Positions 1 to 7,364 of a DNA stretch of 64,000 bases are shown in pieces. The DNA lies in NCBI RefSeq assembly GCF_963877135.1, contig NZ_CAWNSW010000157.1, positions 1-64,000 on the forward strand. The letters run 5' to 3'. Position 1 is the stretch's first letter, and every line of letters begins with the position of its first letter. The stretch comes from Stenomitos frigidus_A. GTDB lineage: Bacteria > Cyanobacteriota > Cyanobacteriia > Leptolyngbyales > Leptolyngbyaceae. Position numbers and translations under genes: made by a program. The notes under the pieces are model-generated. The model was not told the DNA's origin and made no database searches. It saw nothing but the letters and a program-made list of their open reading frames with translations.

Positions 1-6
1 CGTCAT

Positions 7-1314
7 TCAATTGAAGGCAAGGGAATCCTTCTCAACTTTACCCCCTTGTGACCCGTCAACAATTAATTGACAGACCACTAGATAGGTTTCGTAATCTGCT
101 TCTTTCCACTGTTGCGCTTTGAGCAAATCCCGCAGTTTGGTGTAATCAACACCTTTCTCGGAGCTGAGATCATCGTTAATGTTTGTTGGTGGTAGGGCAT
201 CGGGTATAAAGGGTGGAAAAAGTGGAGCTTTAGATGCTTGGGCAGGAGCAGATAAATTAACGCTCAACTGAGCCAAAACAGGCATAATATTTTCGTCTTG
301 TAGTTTGAGAAGCTCCTGGTAGCGCTTCAGCTCGTCGCAGGTTTCAGGGCTTAGTTCTCCATTCTCAGCATTAAGAGCAGCCTGGAGTGCCTGGATAAAT
401 TCCCCAAGGTTGCGATTGTATTCGCGGGAGGGTTCTAATACTGCCGCTTCAATGGCGCTTGCATCGGCTTCGGTCAGGTTCAGCTCACGTCGCCGCCGTT
501 GTAAAATTCTGCGCCCCACTACCGATATCTGACCGTTGCGGACGCATTTCTCAACTTCCTTGCGATATTCCAGTGTCGGATCGCCCAATGGCGCTTTCGC
601 CAGTTGAATGGTATAGCCTTCCCTGCCCACGTAAATTTCTGGCTTCATCGCGGGGGCAGCTTCCTGCACTTTGCGTTGGGCGTAGTGGTGCAGTTCGTCT
701 ACGGTGATTTGTCCATCGTTGTCGGTGTCGGCGGCTCCGGTGCGAATGCCTTCTACCAGGAAGCGAGTGTAAACGGATAGTTCTTCGTCCGCTTGAGCGA
801 AGGCATACTCGACAGCACTGGAGGCAGTCAACACGGCGCGACCTTCACCACCCAGTTGGGCTTTCACATCAACGGCGCTATCGTCTTTAGCCATCATGCC
901 TGTAGCGAAGGCACCGCTAAAGCAACAGTCGAGAATCACGACCTGTCGTCGGGATTTGGAGTTGGACATGACATCATGGACAAAACTGGCGGCAACAGCG
1001 GTGGTTCGCAGGCGATGTTTCTCAGTGATGCGGGTTGCTAGCGAGAATTTGCCCGTGTCGTCTTTGATGCCGTGACCAGAGAAGTAGAGTAAGACGAGAT
1101 CATCTTTCTGCCGATCGCGAAACAGGGCATCGATAGCGTCTTCCATCTGAGTACGATCGGGATTCTCCAGCAAGCGAACCTCATCAAACCCACCCCTTTC
1201 AGCATCGTTCAGCACGGCTTGGACGGCATTGATATCTCGAAGGGCAGCAGGCAGGTTGGCGAGGGCAGTATCGGCAAATTCGCTGACTCCAATGAGTAAT
1301 GCCACTTTAACCAT
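7..1314 (-). CDS. Caspase-like (peptidase C14) protein with truncated GUN4-like tail
   Basis: A 435-aa protein with a caspase/metacaspase fold at residues 1-220. The catalytic dyad is visible: His81 in LLYFSGHG and Cys131 in ILDCCFSGAF. An EF-hand-like loop, DTDNDGQITVDE, sits at residues 196-207 and could bind calcium. A helical linker (about 250-350) and a proline-rich stretch follow. Residues 390-435 (LRDLLKAQQWKEADYET) look like the start of a GUN4 tetrapyrrole-binding domain, but the frame stops after about 45 residues, where the family normally continues for about 140. Metacaspase-type proteins cleave after basic residues and act in stress or signalling in cyanobacteria; the substrate here is unknown. 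Whether the tail is a frameshift or a true end cannot be judged, because the stop lies six bases from the window edge. The caspase assignment is firm; the GUN4 reading is an inference. Confidence 0.85.
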   Translation of the reverse strand: MVKVALLIGVSEFADTALANLPAALRDINAVQAVLNDAERGGFDEVRLLENPDRTQMEDAIDALFRDRQKDDLVLLYFSGHGIKDDTGKFSLATRITEKHRLRTTAVAASFVHDVMSNSKSRRQVVILDCCFSGAFATGMMAKDDSAVDVKAQLGGEGRAVLTASSAVEYAFAQADEELSVYTRFLVEGIRTGAADTDNDGQITVDELHHYAQRKVQEAAPAMKPEIYVGREGYTIQLAKAPLGDPTLEYRKEVEKCVRNGQISVVGRRILQRRRRELNLTEADASAIEAAVLEPSREYNRNLGEFIQALQAALNAENGELSPETCDELKRYQELLKLQDENIMPVLAQLSVNLSAPAQASKAPLFPPFIPDALPPTNINDDLSSEKGVDYTKLRDLLKAQQWKEADYETYLVVCQLIVDGSQGGKVEKDSLAFN

Positions 1315-1450
1315 GCTGCGCTCTCACTGCCGCCAATGACTGAAACGATCACTGCTTTCAGAATAACCGCAAATGTAGTGGCTGGCTGTGACTTCGGTGG
1401 AGTGAAAAGGGGGAGTGATCACTCTATCTGTGAGATCGTTCCTGGCTCAA

Positions 1451-1723
1451 ACAGCAACGCTTTCATGCAAAACAGGAACAATGCGGTTTCAAGTCGGAAT
1501 GGTCTCACTTGAAACAGGAACGATCGCATTTCAAACAGGAATGGTCTCACTTGAAACGGGAACGATCGCATTTCAAACAGGAACGATCGCATTTCAAATG
1601 GGAGCGTTCTCACTTCAAATGGGAACGATCGCATTTCAAATAGGAACGATCGCGCTTCAAACAGGAATGGTCTTATTTAAAATAGGAATGCTCTGACTTG
1701 AGACAGGAATGTTCTCACTTCAA
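1451..1723. repeat. 13-copy 21-bp tandem array
   Basis: Thirteen contiguous 21-bp units, the commonest being ACAGGAACGATCGCATTTCA plus A, with variants in which the centre reads ATGGTCTCACTTG. Units begin at 1451, 1472, 1493 and so on to 1703 without spacers. Each core ACGATCGCA is one base from the HIP1 octamer. Because 21 is a multiple of three, both strands carry open heptapeptide frames (QTGTIAF on plus, FEMRSFL on minus). Neither has a convincing ribosome-binding site, so I treat this as a repeat, not a gene. Confidence 0.9.
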
Positions 1724-1742
1724 GTGCGATCGCTCTCGAACA

Positions 1743-1807
1743 AAACCTCGGAGTTTTACGTACTTGGTGGTCGGTAGAAGCGCTACTTGAGCAAAACTCC
1801 GAGGTTT
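1743..1807. terminator. Inverted repeat, possible terminator of the methyltransferase gene
   Basis: Perfect 15-bp arms AAACCTCGGAGTTTT (1743-1757) and AAAACTCCGAGGTTT (1793-1807) separated by 35 bases. It starts six bases past the methyltransferase stop codon. The T-rich arm ends would suit transcript termination from the right, but the long loop is unusual for an intrinsic terminator. Confidence 0.45.
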
Positions 1808-1812
1808 CTGAG

Positions 1813-2556
1813 TTAAAACTGTACTTTGAACAACTGAAAGACTTCTCCCGGTAGCGTCTTCACAACTTTGCCGCCTGCTGTCTGGATCAGTTTTTTCCAG
1901 GCCGCGATCGGTTCCAAAAAGACTTCTGTGCCCAGGTACATTTCCAAAATCGCCCAATTCTCAGCCAGCGGTGTTTCTGGGTCGATCGCATCAAAGACAA
2001 ACACACCGCCGGGTTTCAACACGCGCTTCGCTTCTGCCAACACCGCCGCCCAATAGTCGAGCGGATAGTAGCAGCTCACGCCAGTGGCGATCGCGAGATC
2101 AAACTGCTTTGCCTCATAGCTCAGTTGATGCGCGGCTCCCAACGCCACCCCTTTGAACAGCTTTGAGTTCAGTTGCGGCCCACGTGCGTTCAAAATATCT
2201 CGCGCCACATCGCTAATCTCTTGCCCGTAGAACAGTGCCTCCCACTCGCGCCACGGGTAAATCAAAAAACTTACCCCGCAGCCGATGTCCAGGCAATGCT
2301 GGTTTTTCTTCGGTTGAGCAACATCCCAGAACGGCGATGTCAGCTTCGCTTGTAGAGAACCAGAAGTACGTTCCCGAAAGATCGGCATTGCTTCCACTTC
2401 TTCTGGCAAGTCAAACGCTTCACCGCGATACTCACGGTTAAAGCGCACCGAAACAGCTGCAATCTGGCTCTGCCAATCTTGCGGTGTCTTCAGTGAACTA
2501 AGGTAGCTGTTGCTAGAGAACGCCCCCTGGGACTCAGACTCGTGCTTTTTTGCCAT
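1813..2556 (-). CDS. Class I SAM-dependent methyltransferase
   Basis: A 247-aa protein with a Rossmann-like methyltransferase core. Motif I (LDIGCGVSF) binds S-adenosylmethionine. The post-I acidic region and the motif around FDLAIATGVSCYYPLDYW are followed by the typical AKRVLKPGGVFVFDAIDP strand-turn of the Methyltransf_11 group. The N-terminal 60 residues have no recognisable domain. The methyl acceptor cannot be predicted; small-molecule or quinone-type acceptors are usual for this group. It stands alone: the array and hairpin lie downstream, and 7-bp repeats lie just upstream of its start. Start at 2556 (ATG of MAKKHESESQ). Confidence 0.8.
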   Translation of the reverse strand: MAKKHESESQGAFSSNSYLSSLKTPQDWQSQIAAVSVRFNREYRGEAFDLPEEVEAMPIFRERTSGSLQAKLTSPFWDVAQPKKNQHCLDIGCGVSFLIYPWREWEALFYGQEISDVARDILNARGPQLNSKLFKGVALGAAHQLSYEAKQFDLAIATGVSCYYPLDYWAAVLAEAKRVLKPGGVFVFDAIDPETPLAENWAILEMYLGTEVFLEPIAAWKKLIQTAGGKVVKTLPGEVFQLFKVQF

Positions 2557-2595
2557 ACCCAGATTCGTTCCTCTAACAACAGTGTTTCTTGAGGC

Positions 2596-2734
2596 ATCAG
2601 CTATCAGCTATCAGCTATCAGCTATCAGCTATCAGCTATCAGCCTCAGTTCAGTGCTGAACGCTGAACGCTGATTCAATCAAAGCCATCAGCTATCAGTC
2701 TAAATTCAGTACTGACCGCTGACCGCTGACCGCT
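2596..2734. repeat. Heptanucleotide short tandem repeats (STRR-type)
   Basis: Three 7-bp tandem families lie side by side: ATCAGCT nearly seven times (2596-2643), GCTGAAC twice (2655-2668) and CTGACCG three times (2712-2732), with a lone ATCAGCTATCAG in between. Short tandemly repeated heptamers of this kind are well known from filamentous cyanobacteria. They sit in the 185-bp gap between the methyltransferase start and the end of the small membrane-peptide gene. Confidence 0.85.
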
Positions 2735-2741
2735 CCTCCCA

Positions 2742-2921
2742 TCAACGTCCCGTCAGCGCCCGGTTAAAGTTCTGACGGTAAGATTTGTTGAAAATGAGGA
2801 CGGGCCAGAGTAACGCTAGATAAACACGACCGCTGCTGAAATTGGTGCGTCTGAAGCCAGACAAGAATTTCCAGATGCCGAACCCATAACCAATGAGTGC
2901 CAGTACACCAACTATTTCCAT
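2742..2921 (-). CDS. Small membrane-associated hypothetical protein (59 aa)
   Basis: An open frame of 59 codons on the minus strand, ATG at 2921-2919 and TGA at 2744-2742. The protein starts MEIVGVLALIGYGFGIWKF, a hydrophobic helix. A basic stretch (SGFRRTNFSSGR) follows, then a second hydrophobic segment (VYLALLWPVLIF) and a polar tail ending NRALTGR. Codon usage and the membrane-peptide pattern look genuine, and the frame is uninterrupted between unrelated repeats. Function unknown. It resembles small conserved cyanobacterial hypothetical proteins, but that is an impression from memory. Confidence 0.65.
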   Translation of the reverse strand: MEIVGVLALIGYGFGIWKFLSGFRRTNFSSGRVYLALLWPVLIFNKSYRQNFNRALTGR

Positions 2922-3560
2922 GTATCGATCCTCAATTCACTGAAAAAACTCGACTGAAAAAACTAGATCTGTAGTTGAAGCTACGCCTGTCTACCCGATC
3001 GCTCCAGATGCTGGCTGTCAAAAACAACGTGCCAACAACGAAAAACGATAAGAGTCTAAGTTAACGAACGATCGCTCACCCAAAAGTCGAGTTGTCTCAG
3101 CATAGACGCTTCATAGACCCCTCAAGCTCTGCTTAAAAACTTATGTAAAGTTCCAGGCATAGCAGCTTGAGACTTTTGGGATGGCTTTCTAACCTAGCTC
3201 TATCCTAGCTTGCAGCTTACGGGCGATCGTAACAAGCACAGACTTTTCCAGCGGTGAACACAGATTTTTCTGTTTATGCCCTTGATGGACGTCCGAATCG
3301 TCTTTAACGTATGACACTAGAGATGGGGGGAGGGCGTGGGGAAGTTTTGAGTTACAGAGTTACAGAGTTACAGACGTTTGCAAAGGAGTCAGCCACAGTG
3401 GGAGCATCTTGCTCGCAGGCGTGAGCGAGACGCTCCCACTCAGTTGATGTGACTGATTCAAACGAAAATTGCTGTAATGCTGACTTCCTCCTGCCTGTTG
3501 CCTCCCTTCTCACTCAAACTCTTTTTTCAAAACGCTTGGAATCACTAGGATGGCGAATGT
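2922..3560. other. Gene-free stretch with short repeats
   Basis: About 640 bases without a credible gene. Contents: a three-copy 8-bp tandem repeat GTTACAGA at about 3352-3375 and a long hairpin repeat at 3374-3478, described separately. The promoter of the sugar-nucleotide gene starting at 3561 must lie at the right end, but no clear sigma-70 hexamers stand out. Confidence 0.6.
3374..3478. repeat. Dispersed palindromic repeat, copy 1
   Basis: A hairpin with 18-bp arms (AGTGGGAGCATCTTGCTC at 3397-3414 and GAGCGAGACGCTCCCACT at 3423-3440, two mismatches) inside a longer element. Its flanks (CGTTTGCAAA..GGTCAGCC-like, CTCAGTTGATGTG, ATTCAAACGA) recur at 12742-12892. Confidence 0.8.
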
Positions 3561-6101
3561 ATGCGAGCAGTTTTGATGGCAGGCGGTTCGGGAACACGGC
3601 TTCGACCGCTGACGTGCGACCTGCCCAAACCGATGGTGCCAGTGTTGAACCGCCCGATCGCGGAGCATATTCTGAACCTGCTTAAGCGCCATCGTATTAC
3701 TGAAATCATTGCGACGCTGCATTACTTGCCCGACGTCATGCGCGACTACTTCCAGGATGGCAGCGACTTTGGCGTACAGATGACCTATGCCGTTGAAGAG
3801 GATCAACCCCTCGGCACGGCAGGCTGCGTGAAGAATATTGCAGATTTACTTGATCGCACGTTTATCGTGGTCAGTGGCGACAGTATCACTGATTTTGACC
3901 TGAGTGCTGCCATTCGGTTTCACAAACAACGGCAGTCGAAAGCCACGCTGATTTTAACGCGCGTACAGAATCCGATCGAATTTGGCGTGGTGATTACTGA
4001 TAAGGACGATCGCATCCGTCGCTTTCTCGAAAAGCCCTCCACCAGCGAAGTCTTCTCAGATACGGTGAATACGGGCATATATATTCTTGAACCGGAAGTG
4101 TTGGATTACCTACCACCCAATCAAGAAGCAGACTTCTCGAAAGATCTCTTTCCACTGCTGCTCGAAAAGAATGAGCCCATGTATGGTTATGTCGCCGAAG
4201 GCTACTGGTGCGATGTTGGGCATTTAGACACCTATCGCGATGCTCAATATGACGGGTTAGAGCGAAGAGTGAAGCTGGATATTGCTTATGAGGAGCGATC
4301 GCCGGGTTTATGGGTGGGGCAGAACACCTACCTCGACCCTAGCGCCAGAATTTCAACGCCTGCCATGATTGGCAGCAACTGCCGGATTGGTGCGCGAGTC
4401 CAGATCGATGGGGGCACGGTGATTGGCGACAACGTGACGATCGGGGCCGATGCTGACCTTAAGCGCCCGATCATCCTCAATGGAGCCATTATTGGGGAAG
4501 AAGCCCATTTGCGAGCCTGTGTCATTGCACGCGGTACACGGGTCGATCGTCGCGCTCATGTGCTGGAAGGTGCAGTTGTGGGGCCTTTGTCTACGATCGG
4601 CGAAGAAGCGCAAGTGAGTCCGGGTGTGCGGGTCTGGCCTAGCAAACGGGTTGAGTCTGGGGCAACGTTGAATATCAACCTGATTTGGGGACACGCCGCC
4701 TATCGCAATCTCTTTGGGCAACGTGGCGTCTCTGGTCTGGCAAATATTGACATTACGCCAGAGTTTGCCGTGAAGCTAGGTGCTGCCTATGGTTCGACCT
4801 TGAAGCCCGGTGCCCATGTTTCTGTCTCACGCGATCAGCGCAGCATTGCGCGGATGGTGTCACGATCGCTCATTGCCGGGCTCATGTCGGTCGGCGTGAA
4901 TGTCCAAAACCTGGAAGCAACTGCGATTCCGTTAGCGCGTACGATTGTGCCAACGCTGTCGATCGCGGGCGGTATTCATGTGCGGATGCATCCCGATCGC
5001 CCTGACCATCTGTTAATTGAGTTCTTCGACGACAACGGCATCAACATCTCCAAAGCTCGCGAGAAGAAAATCGAAGGCGCTTACTTTAAAGAAGATTTTC
5101 GCCGCGCCCAAATTCAGGAAATTGGCAATGTCGTCTATGCAAATCAGGTCGTTGAGATCTACAGCGCTTGTTTTGAAAAGCACCTGAACATCGAAGCAAT
5201 TCGCCACAGTAGCTCCAAAGTAGTCATCGATTATGCCTATGCGGTTTCTGGTGCAGTACTACCCCAACTGCTCGCTAAATTTGGTTGCGATGCGGTTGTG
5301 TTGAATGCCAGCCTCAGCCATACCGCACCCAATCCGGCCGATCGCGAAGTCTTACTGAGCCAGTTGGGGCATGTGGTAGAGGCACTCAAAGCCAACTTTG
5401 GCGTGCAGGTGTCGGCAAACGGCGAGCAAATGATTTTGGTGGATGAAGCTGGCAGCGCCATTCGTGGTGAAGTGTTGACCGCACTCATGGCAGATATGCT
5501 GCTGGTGCACCATCCCAGAGGCACGATCGTGGTGCCCGTCAATGCGTCTAGTGCGGTCGAACAAATTGCCCACCGTCACGATGGGAGAGTCATTCGCACA
5601 AAGGCAAACCCTACCGCACTCATGGAAGCTTGTCATGCTAATGCCAATGTCATTCTGGGTGGCAGTGGCGACATGGGCTTCATTTTCCCGCAGCTACATC
5701 CGGGCTTCGATGCCATGTTCTGCATTGCCAAGCTAATCGAAATGCTCACCCTCGAGGAGCGATCGCTCGGACAGATTCGCGCCGATCTACCCCGTGTTTG
5801 CCACAAAACCTGCACCGTCCGCTGCCCCTGGACGGCCAAAGGAGCGCTGATGCGGCACTTGGTCGAAACTCACCCGATCGATAGCCTGGAACTGGTCGAT
5901 GGCGTCAAGATCTTCAACCATCAGCACAATAGCTGGGTGCTGATCTTGCCGGATGCGGGTGAGCCAGTGGTGCACATTTATGCCAACAGCAACGATCGTG
6001 GCTGGGTCGACGAAACGCTACGGGAATACCGCTTGCGGGTACAAAACTTTGTTGATCAACATCAGGGTACAGAAGCAGCCAAAGCGGAAAGCCAGTATTA
6101 G
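3561..6101 (+). CDS. Mannose-1-phosphate guanylyltransferase / phosphomannomutase-like fusion
   Basis: An 846-aa three-part protein. Residues 1-235 are a nucleotidyltransferase with the signature GGSGTRLRPLT and the sugar-phosphate-binding KPM; this part should make an NDP-sugar, most likely GDP-mannose, for polysaccharides. Residues about 245-375 form a left-handed beta-helix of hexapeptide repeats (IGSNCRIGARVQIDGG). From about 380 on, the fold is alpha-D-phosphohexomutase (SVGVNVQNLEATAIPLART). The usual catalytic TASHNP loop is replaced by AGGIHVRMHPDRPD, so the phosphoserine is missing and the mutase may be regulatory or inactive. Cyanobacterial homologues share this three-domain layout. 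Start ATG at 3561; no close upstream partner. The exact sugar specificity is an inference. Confidence 0.85.
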   Translation: MRAVLMAGGSGTRLRPLTCDLPKPMVPVLNRPIAEHILNLLKRHRITEIIATLHYLPDVMRDYFQDGSDFGVQMTYAVEEDQPLGTAGCVKNIADLLDRTFIVVSGDSITDFDLSAAIRFHKQRQSKATLILTRVQNPIEFGVVITDKDDRIRRFLEKPSTSEVFSDTVNTGIYILEPEVLDYLPPNQEADFSKDLFPLLLEKNEPMYGYVAEGYWCDVGHLDTYRDAQYDGLERRVKLDIAYEERSPGLWVGQNTYLDPSARISTPAMIGSNCRIGARVQIDGGTVIGDNVTIGADADLKRPIILNGAIIGEEAHLRACVIARGTRVDRRAHVLEGAVVGPLSTIGEEAQVSPGVRVWPSKRVESGATLNINLIWGHAAYRNLFGQRGVSGLANIDITPEFAVKLGAAYGSTLKPGAHVSVSRDQRSIARMVSRSLIAGLMSVGVNVQNLEATAIPLARTIVPTLSIAGGIHVRMHPDRPDHLLIEFFDDNGINISKAREKKIEGAYFKEDFRRAQIQEIGNVVYANQVVEIYSACFEKHLNIEAIRHSSSKVVIDYAYAVSGAVLPQLLAKFGCDAVVLNASLSHTAPNPADREVLLSQLGHVVEALKANFGVQVSANGEQMILVDEAGSAIRGEVLTALMADMLLVHHPRGTIVVPVNASSAVEQIAHRHDGRVIRTKANPTALMEACHANANVILGGSGDMGFIFPQLHPGFDAMFCIAKLIEMLTLEERSLGQIRADLPRVCHKTCTVRCPWTAKGALMRHLVETHPIDSLELVDGVKIFNHQHNSWVLILPDAGEPVVHIYANSNDRGWVDETLREYRLRVQNFVDQHQGTEAAKAESQY

Positions 6102-6113
6102 AATGGAGTATTA

Positions 6114-6152
6114 GTTGTTAGTTTTTTGAGCAAGTAACTAAAAACTAACAAC
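6114..6152. terminator. Perfect hairpin after the sugar-nucleotide fusion gene
   Basis: Perfect 13-bp arms GTTGTTAGTTTTT (6114-6126) and AAAAACTAACAAC (6140-6152) with a 13-base loop, 13 bases past the upstream stop and 30 before the next start. Related TTAGTTGTTAG hairpins occur elsewhere in this window, so it may be a dispersed repeat acting as a terminator. Confidence 0.6.
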
Positions 6153-6183
6153 CAATAGCTAAAAACTTTTTCAGGAACGCTCC

Positions 6184-6699
6184 ATGAATAGCTGCATCCT
6201 AATGGCAGAGATTGTCCAGGCTCCCGAGCTACGCTACACGTCAGACACTCAAACGCCGATCGCCGAAATGTTCGTGGAGTTCCCTGGTTTACGTGCCGAA
6301 GACCCACCTTCGCGGCTCAAAGTGGTGGGCTGGGGCAATCTGGCACAAGAAATTCAAGAGCGCTTTCATCAGGGCGATCGCGTGGTGATTGAAGGAAGCT
6401 TGAGGATGAATACGGTCGAACGTCCCGAAGGGTTTAAGGAAAAACGTGCCGAGCTCACCGCCCAGCGTATTCACAGTTTGGGAGCAGATACCGCTTTAGA
6501 AGCGTCTACTGCTGTGGCAGCGCCTGCGAGCACAAATAATCCAGCCACAAAACCAAGCGCTGCGGCTACGCCAGCAACGAAGACAGCGCCATCAGCGCCA
6601 GCGTCAGCCACACCAACCGCGAAAGCGAAAGCAGGTAAGTTTCAAGCTGCACCTGAAACCACCGCTTCAGAACCAGACTTTGATGAGATTCCGTTCTAA
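6184..6699 (+). CDS. ssb: Single-stranded DNA-binding protein
   Basis: A 171-aa protein with an OB fold in residues 1-100 (MNSCILMAEIVQAPELRYT, then VVGWGNLAQEI and GDRVVIEGSL). A low-complexity Ala/Pro/Thr linker follows, and the acidic tip FDEIPF ends the protein, the motif through which SSB proteins recruit replication and repair enzymes. It coats single-stranded DNA in replication and recombination. The OB part diverges from E. coli SSB and resembles the second, cyanobacterial-type SSB. It follows the fusion gene in the same direction, with a hairpin between. Confidence 0.8.
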   Translation: MNSCILMAEIVQAPELRYTSDTQTPIAEMFVEFPGLRAEDPPSRLKVVGWGNLAQEIQERFHQGDRVVIEGSLRMNTVERPEGFKEKRAELTAQRIHSLGADTALEASTAVAAPASTNNPATKPSAAATPATKTAPSAPASATPTAKAKAGKFQAAPETTASEPDFDEIPF

Positions 6700-6770
6700 A
6701 AAGGTGCTGTTAGAAAAGTCCTAGTATAAGAGTGGCAGGTATGGGAGTCTGAAAGCGGCTGTCTGTTTCC

Positions 6771-7352
6771 CTATAAAAACTCCTTTAAAAAGGCGAAGAC
6801 GTCATCTTCCCAGCAGGGTTCTGGCAACAGAGCAAGCAATCTCTGGCTCACATCCGCTTCGATCGCATAGATGTCATCACGCAAAAACAGTTCAGACAAC
6901 GCTTGAGTATCTCGCGCTCTCAGAGGCGATAGTGGTGCAGCGAAACTGTTGGCCTCAGCAGCGTAGTCAATGGCAGTGTTTGCAGCCAGCCTAGCAAGCG
7001 TACCCTTGCTTAACAGGCTGACTCGTGCCCTTCGAAGCGCGTTTAGTCCTGCCGCTTGCCGCAGCGCATAGAGTCCATCGAGTTCGGTTTCGTGCGCCTG
7101 CGCACTCTGTGAGCGTGAGCTTTGACGGTGTGAGAAGGACTCGAAAAACGTCCCTCCATGACTCTGAGTAGCTGAACGACTTTCAGAGGCATCTGAATTA
7201 ACACGTCTACCATTTGAGGAAAACTCATGTGTATGATCGGACGGGTCGCGATCGCTTTCGATGCTGCGTTGTCCCTCCGCAGCATCAGGTTGCTTTTGTA
7301 ACGAATCAATTGACAGAGAGGAACCATTGTCCCCCGGTGAAGAAAGCAACAT
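6771..7352 (-). CDS. Hypothetical protein
   Basis: Unrecognised 193-aa protein if it starts at the ATG at 7352 (TTG at 7364 is also possible). The first 95 residues are Ser/Asp/Gln-rich and probably disordered. The second half is compact and helical (ELDGLYALRQAAGLNALRR), contains aliphatic segments and ends LLPEPCWEDDVFAFLKEFL, which looks like real coding sequence. It is convergent with ssb. No motif suggests a function. An overlapping frame at 7043-7423 is weaker. Moderate confidence that it is a gene. Confidence 0.45.
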   Translation of the reverse strand: MLLSSPGDNGSSLSIDSLQKQPDAAEGQRSIESDRDPSDHTHEFSSNGRRVNSDASESRSATQSHGGTFFESFSHRQSSRSQSAQAHETELDGLYALRQAAGLNALRRARVSLLSKGTLARLAANTAIDYAAEANSFAAPLSPLRARDTQALSELFLRDDIYAIEADVSQRLLALLPEPCWEDDVFAFLKEFL

Positions 7353-7364
7353 AGTAAGCACCAA

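Noticed and set aside
1415..1696. 93-aa open frame of heptapeptide repeats
   Set aside because: The frame exists only because the 21-bp repeat is divisible by three; no ribosome-binding site, and the other strand is equally open.
2596..2734. Possible CRISPR array
   Set aside because: The units are 7 bp and contiguous with no spacers; these are STRR-type tandem repeats.
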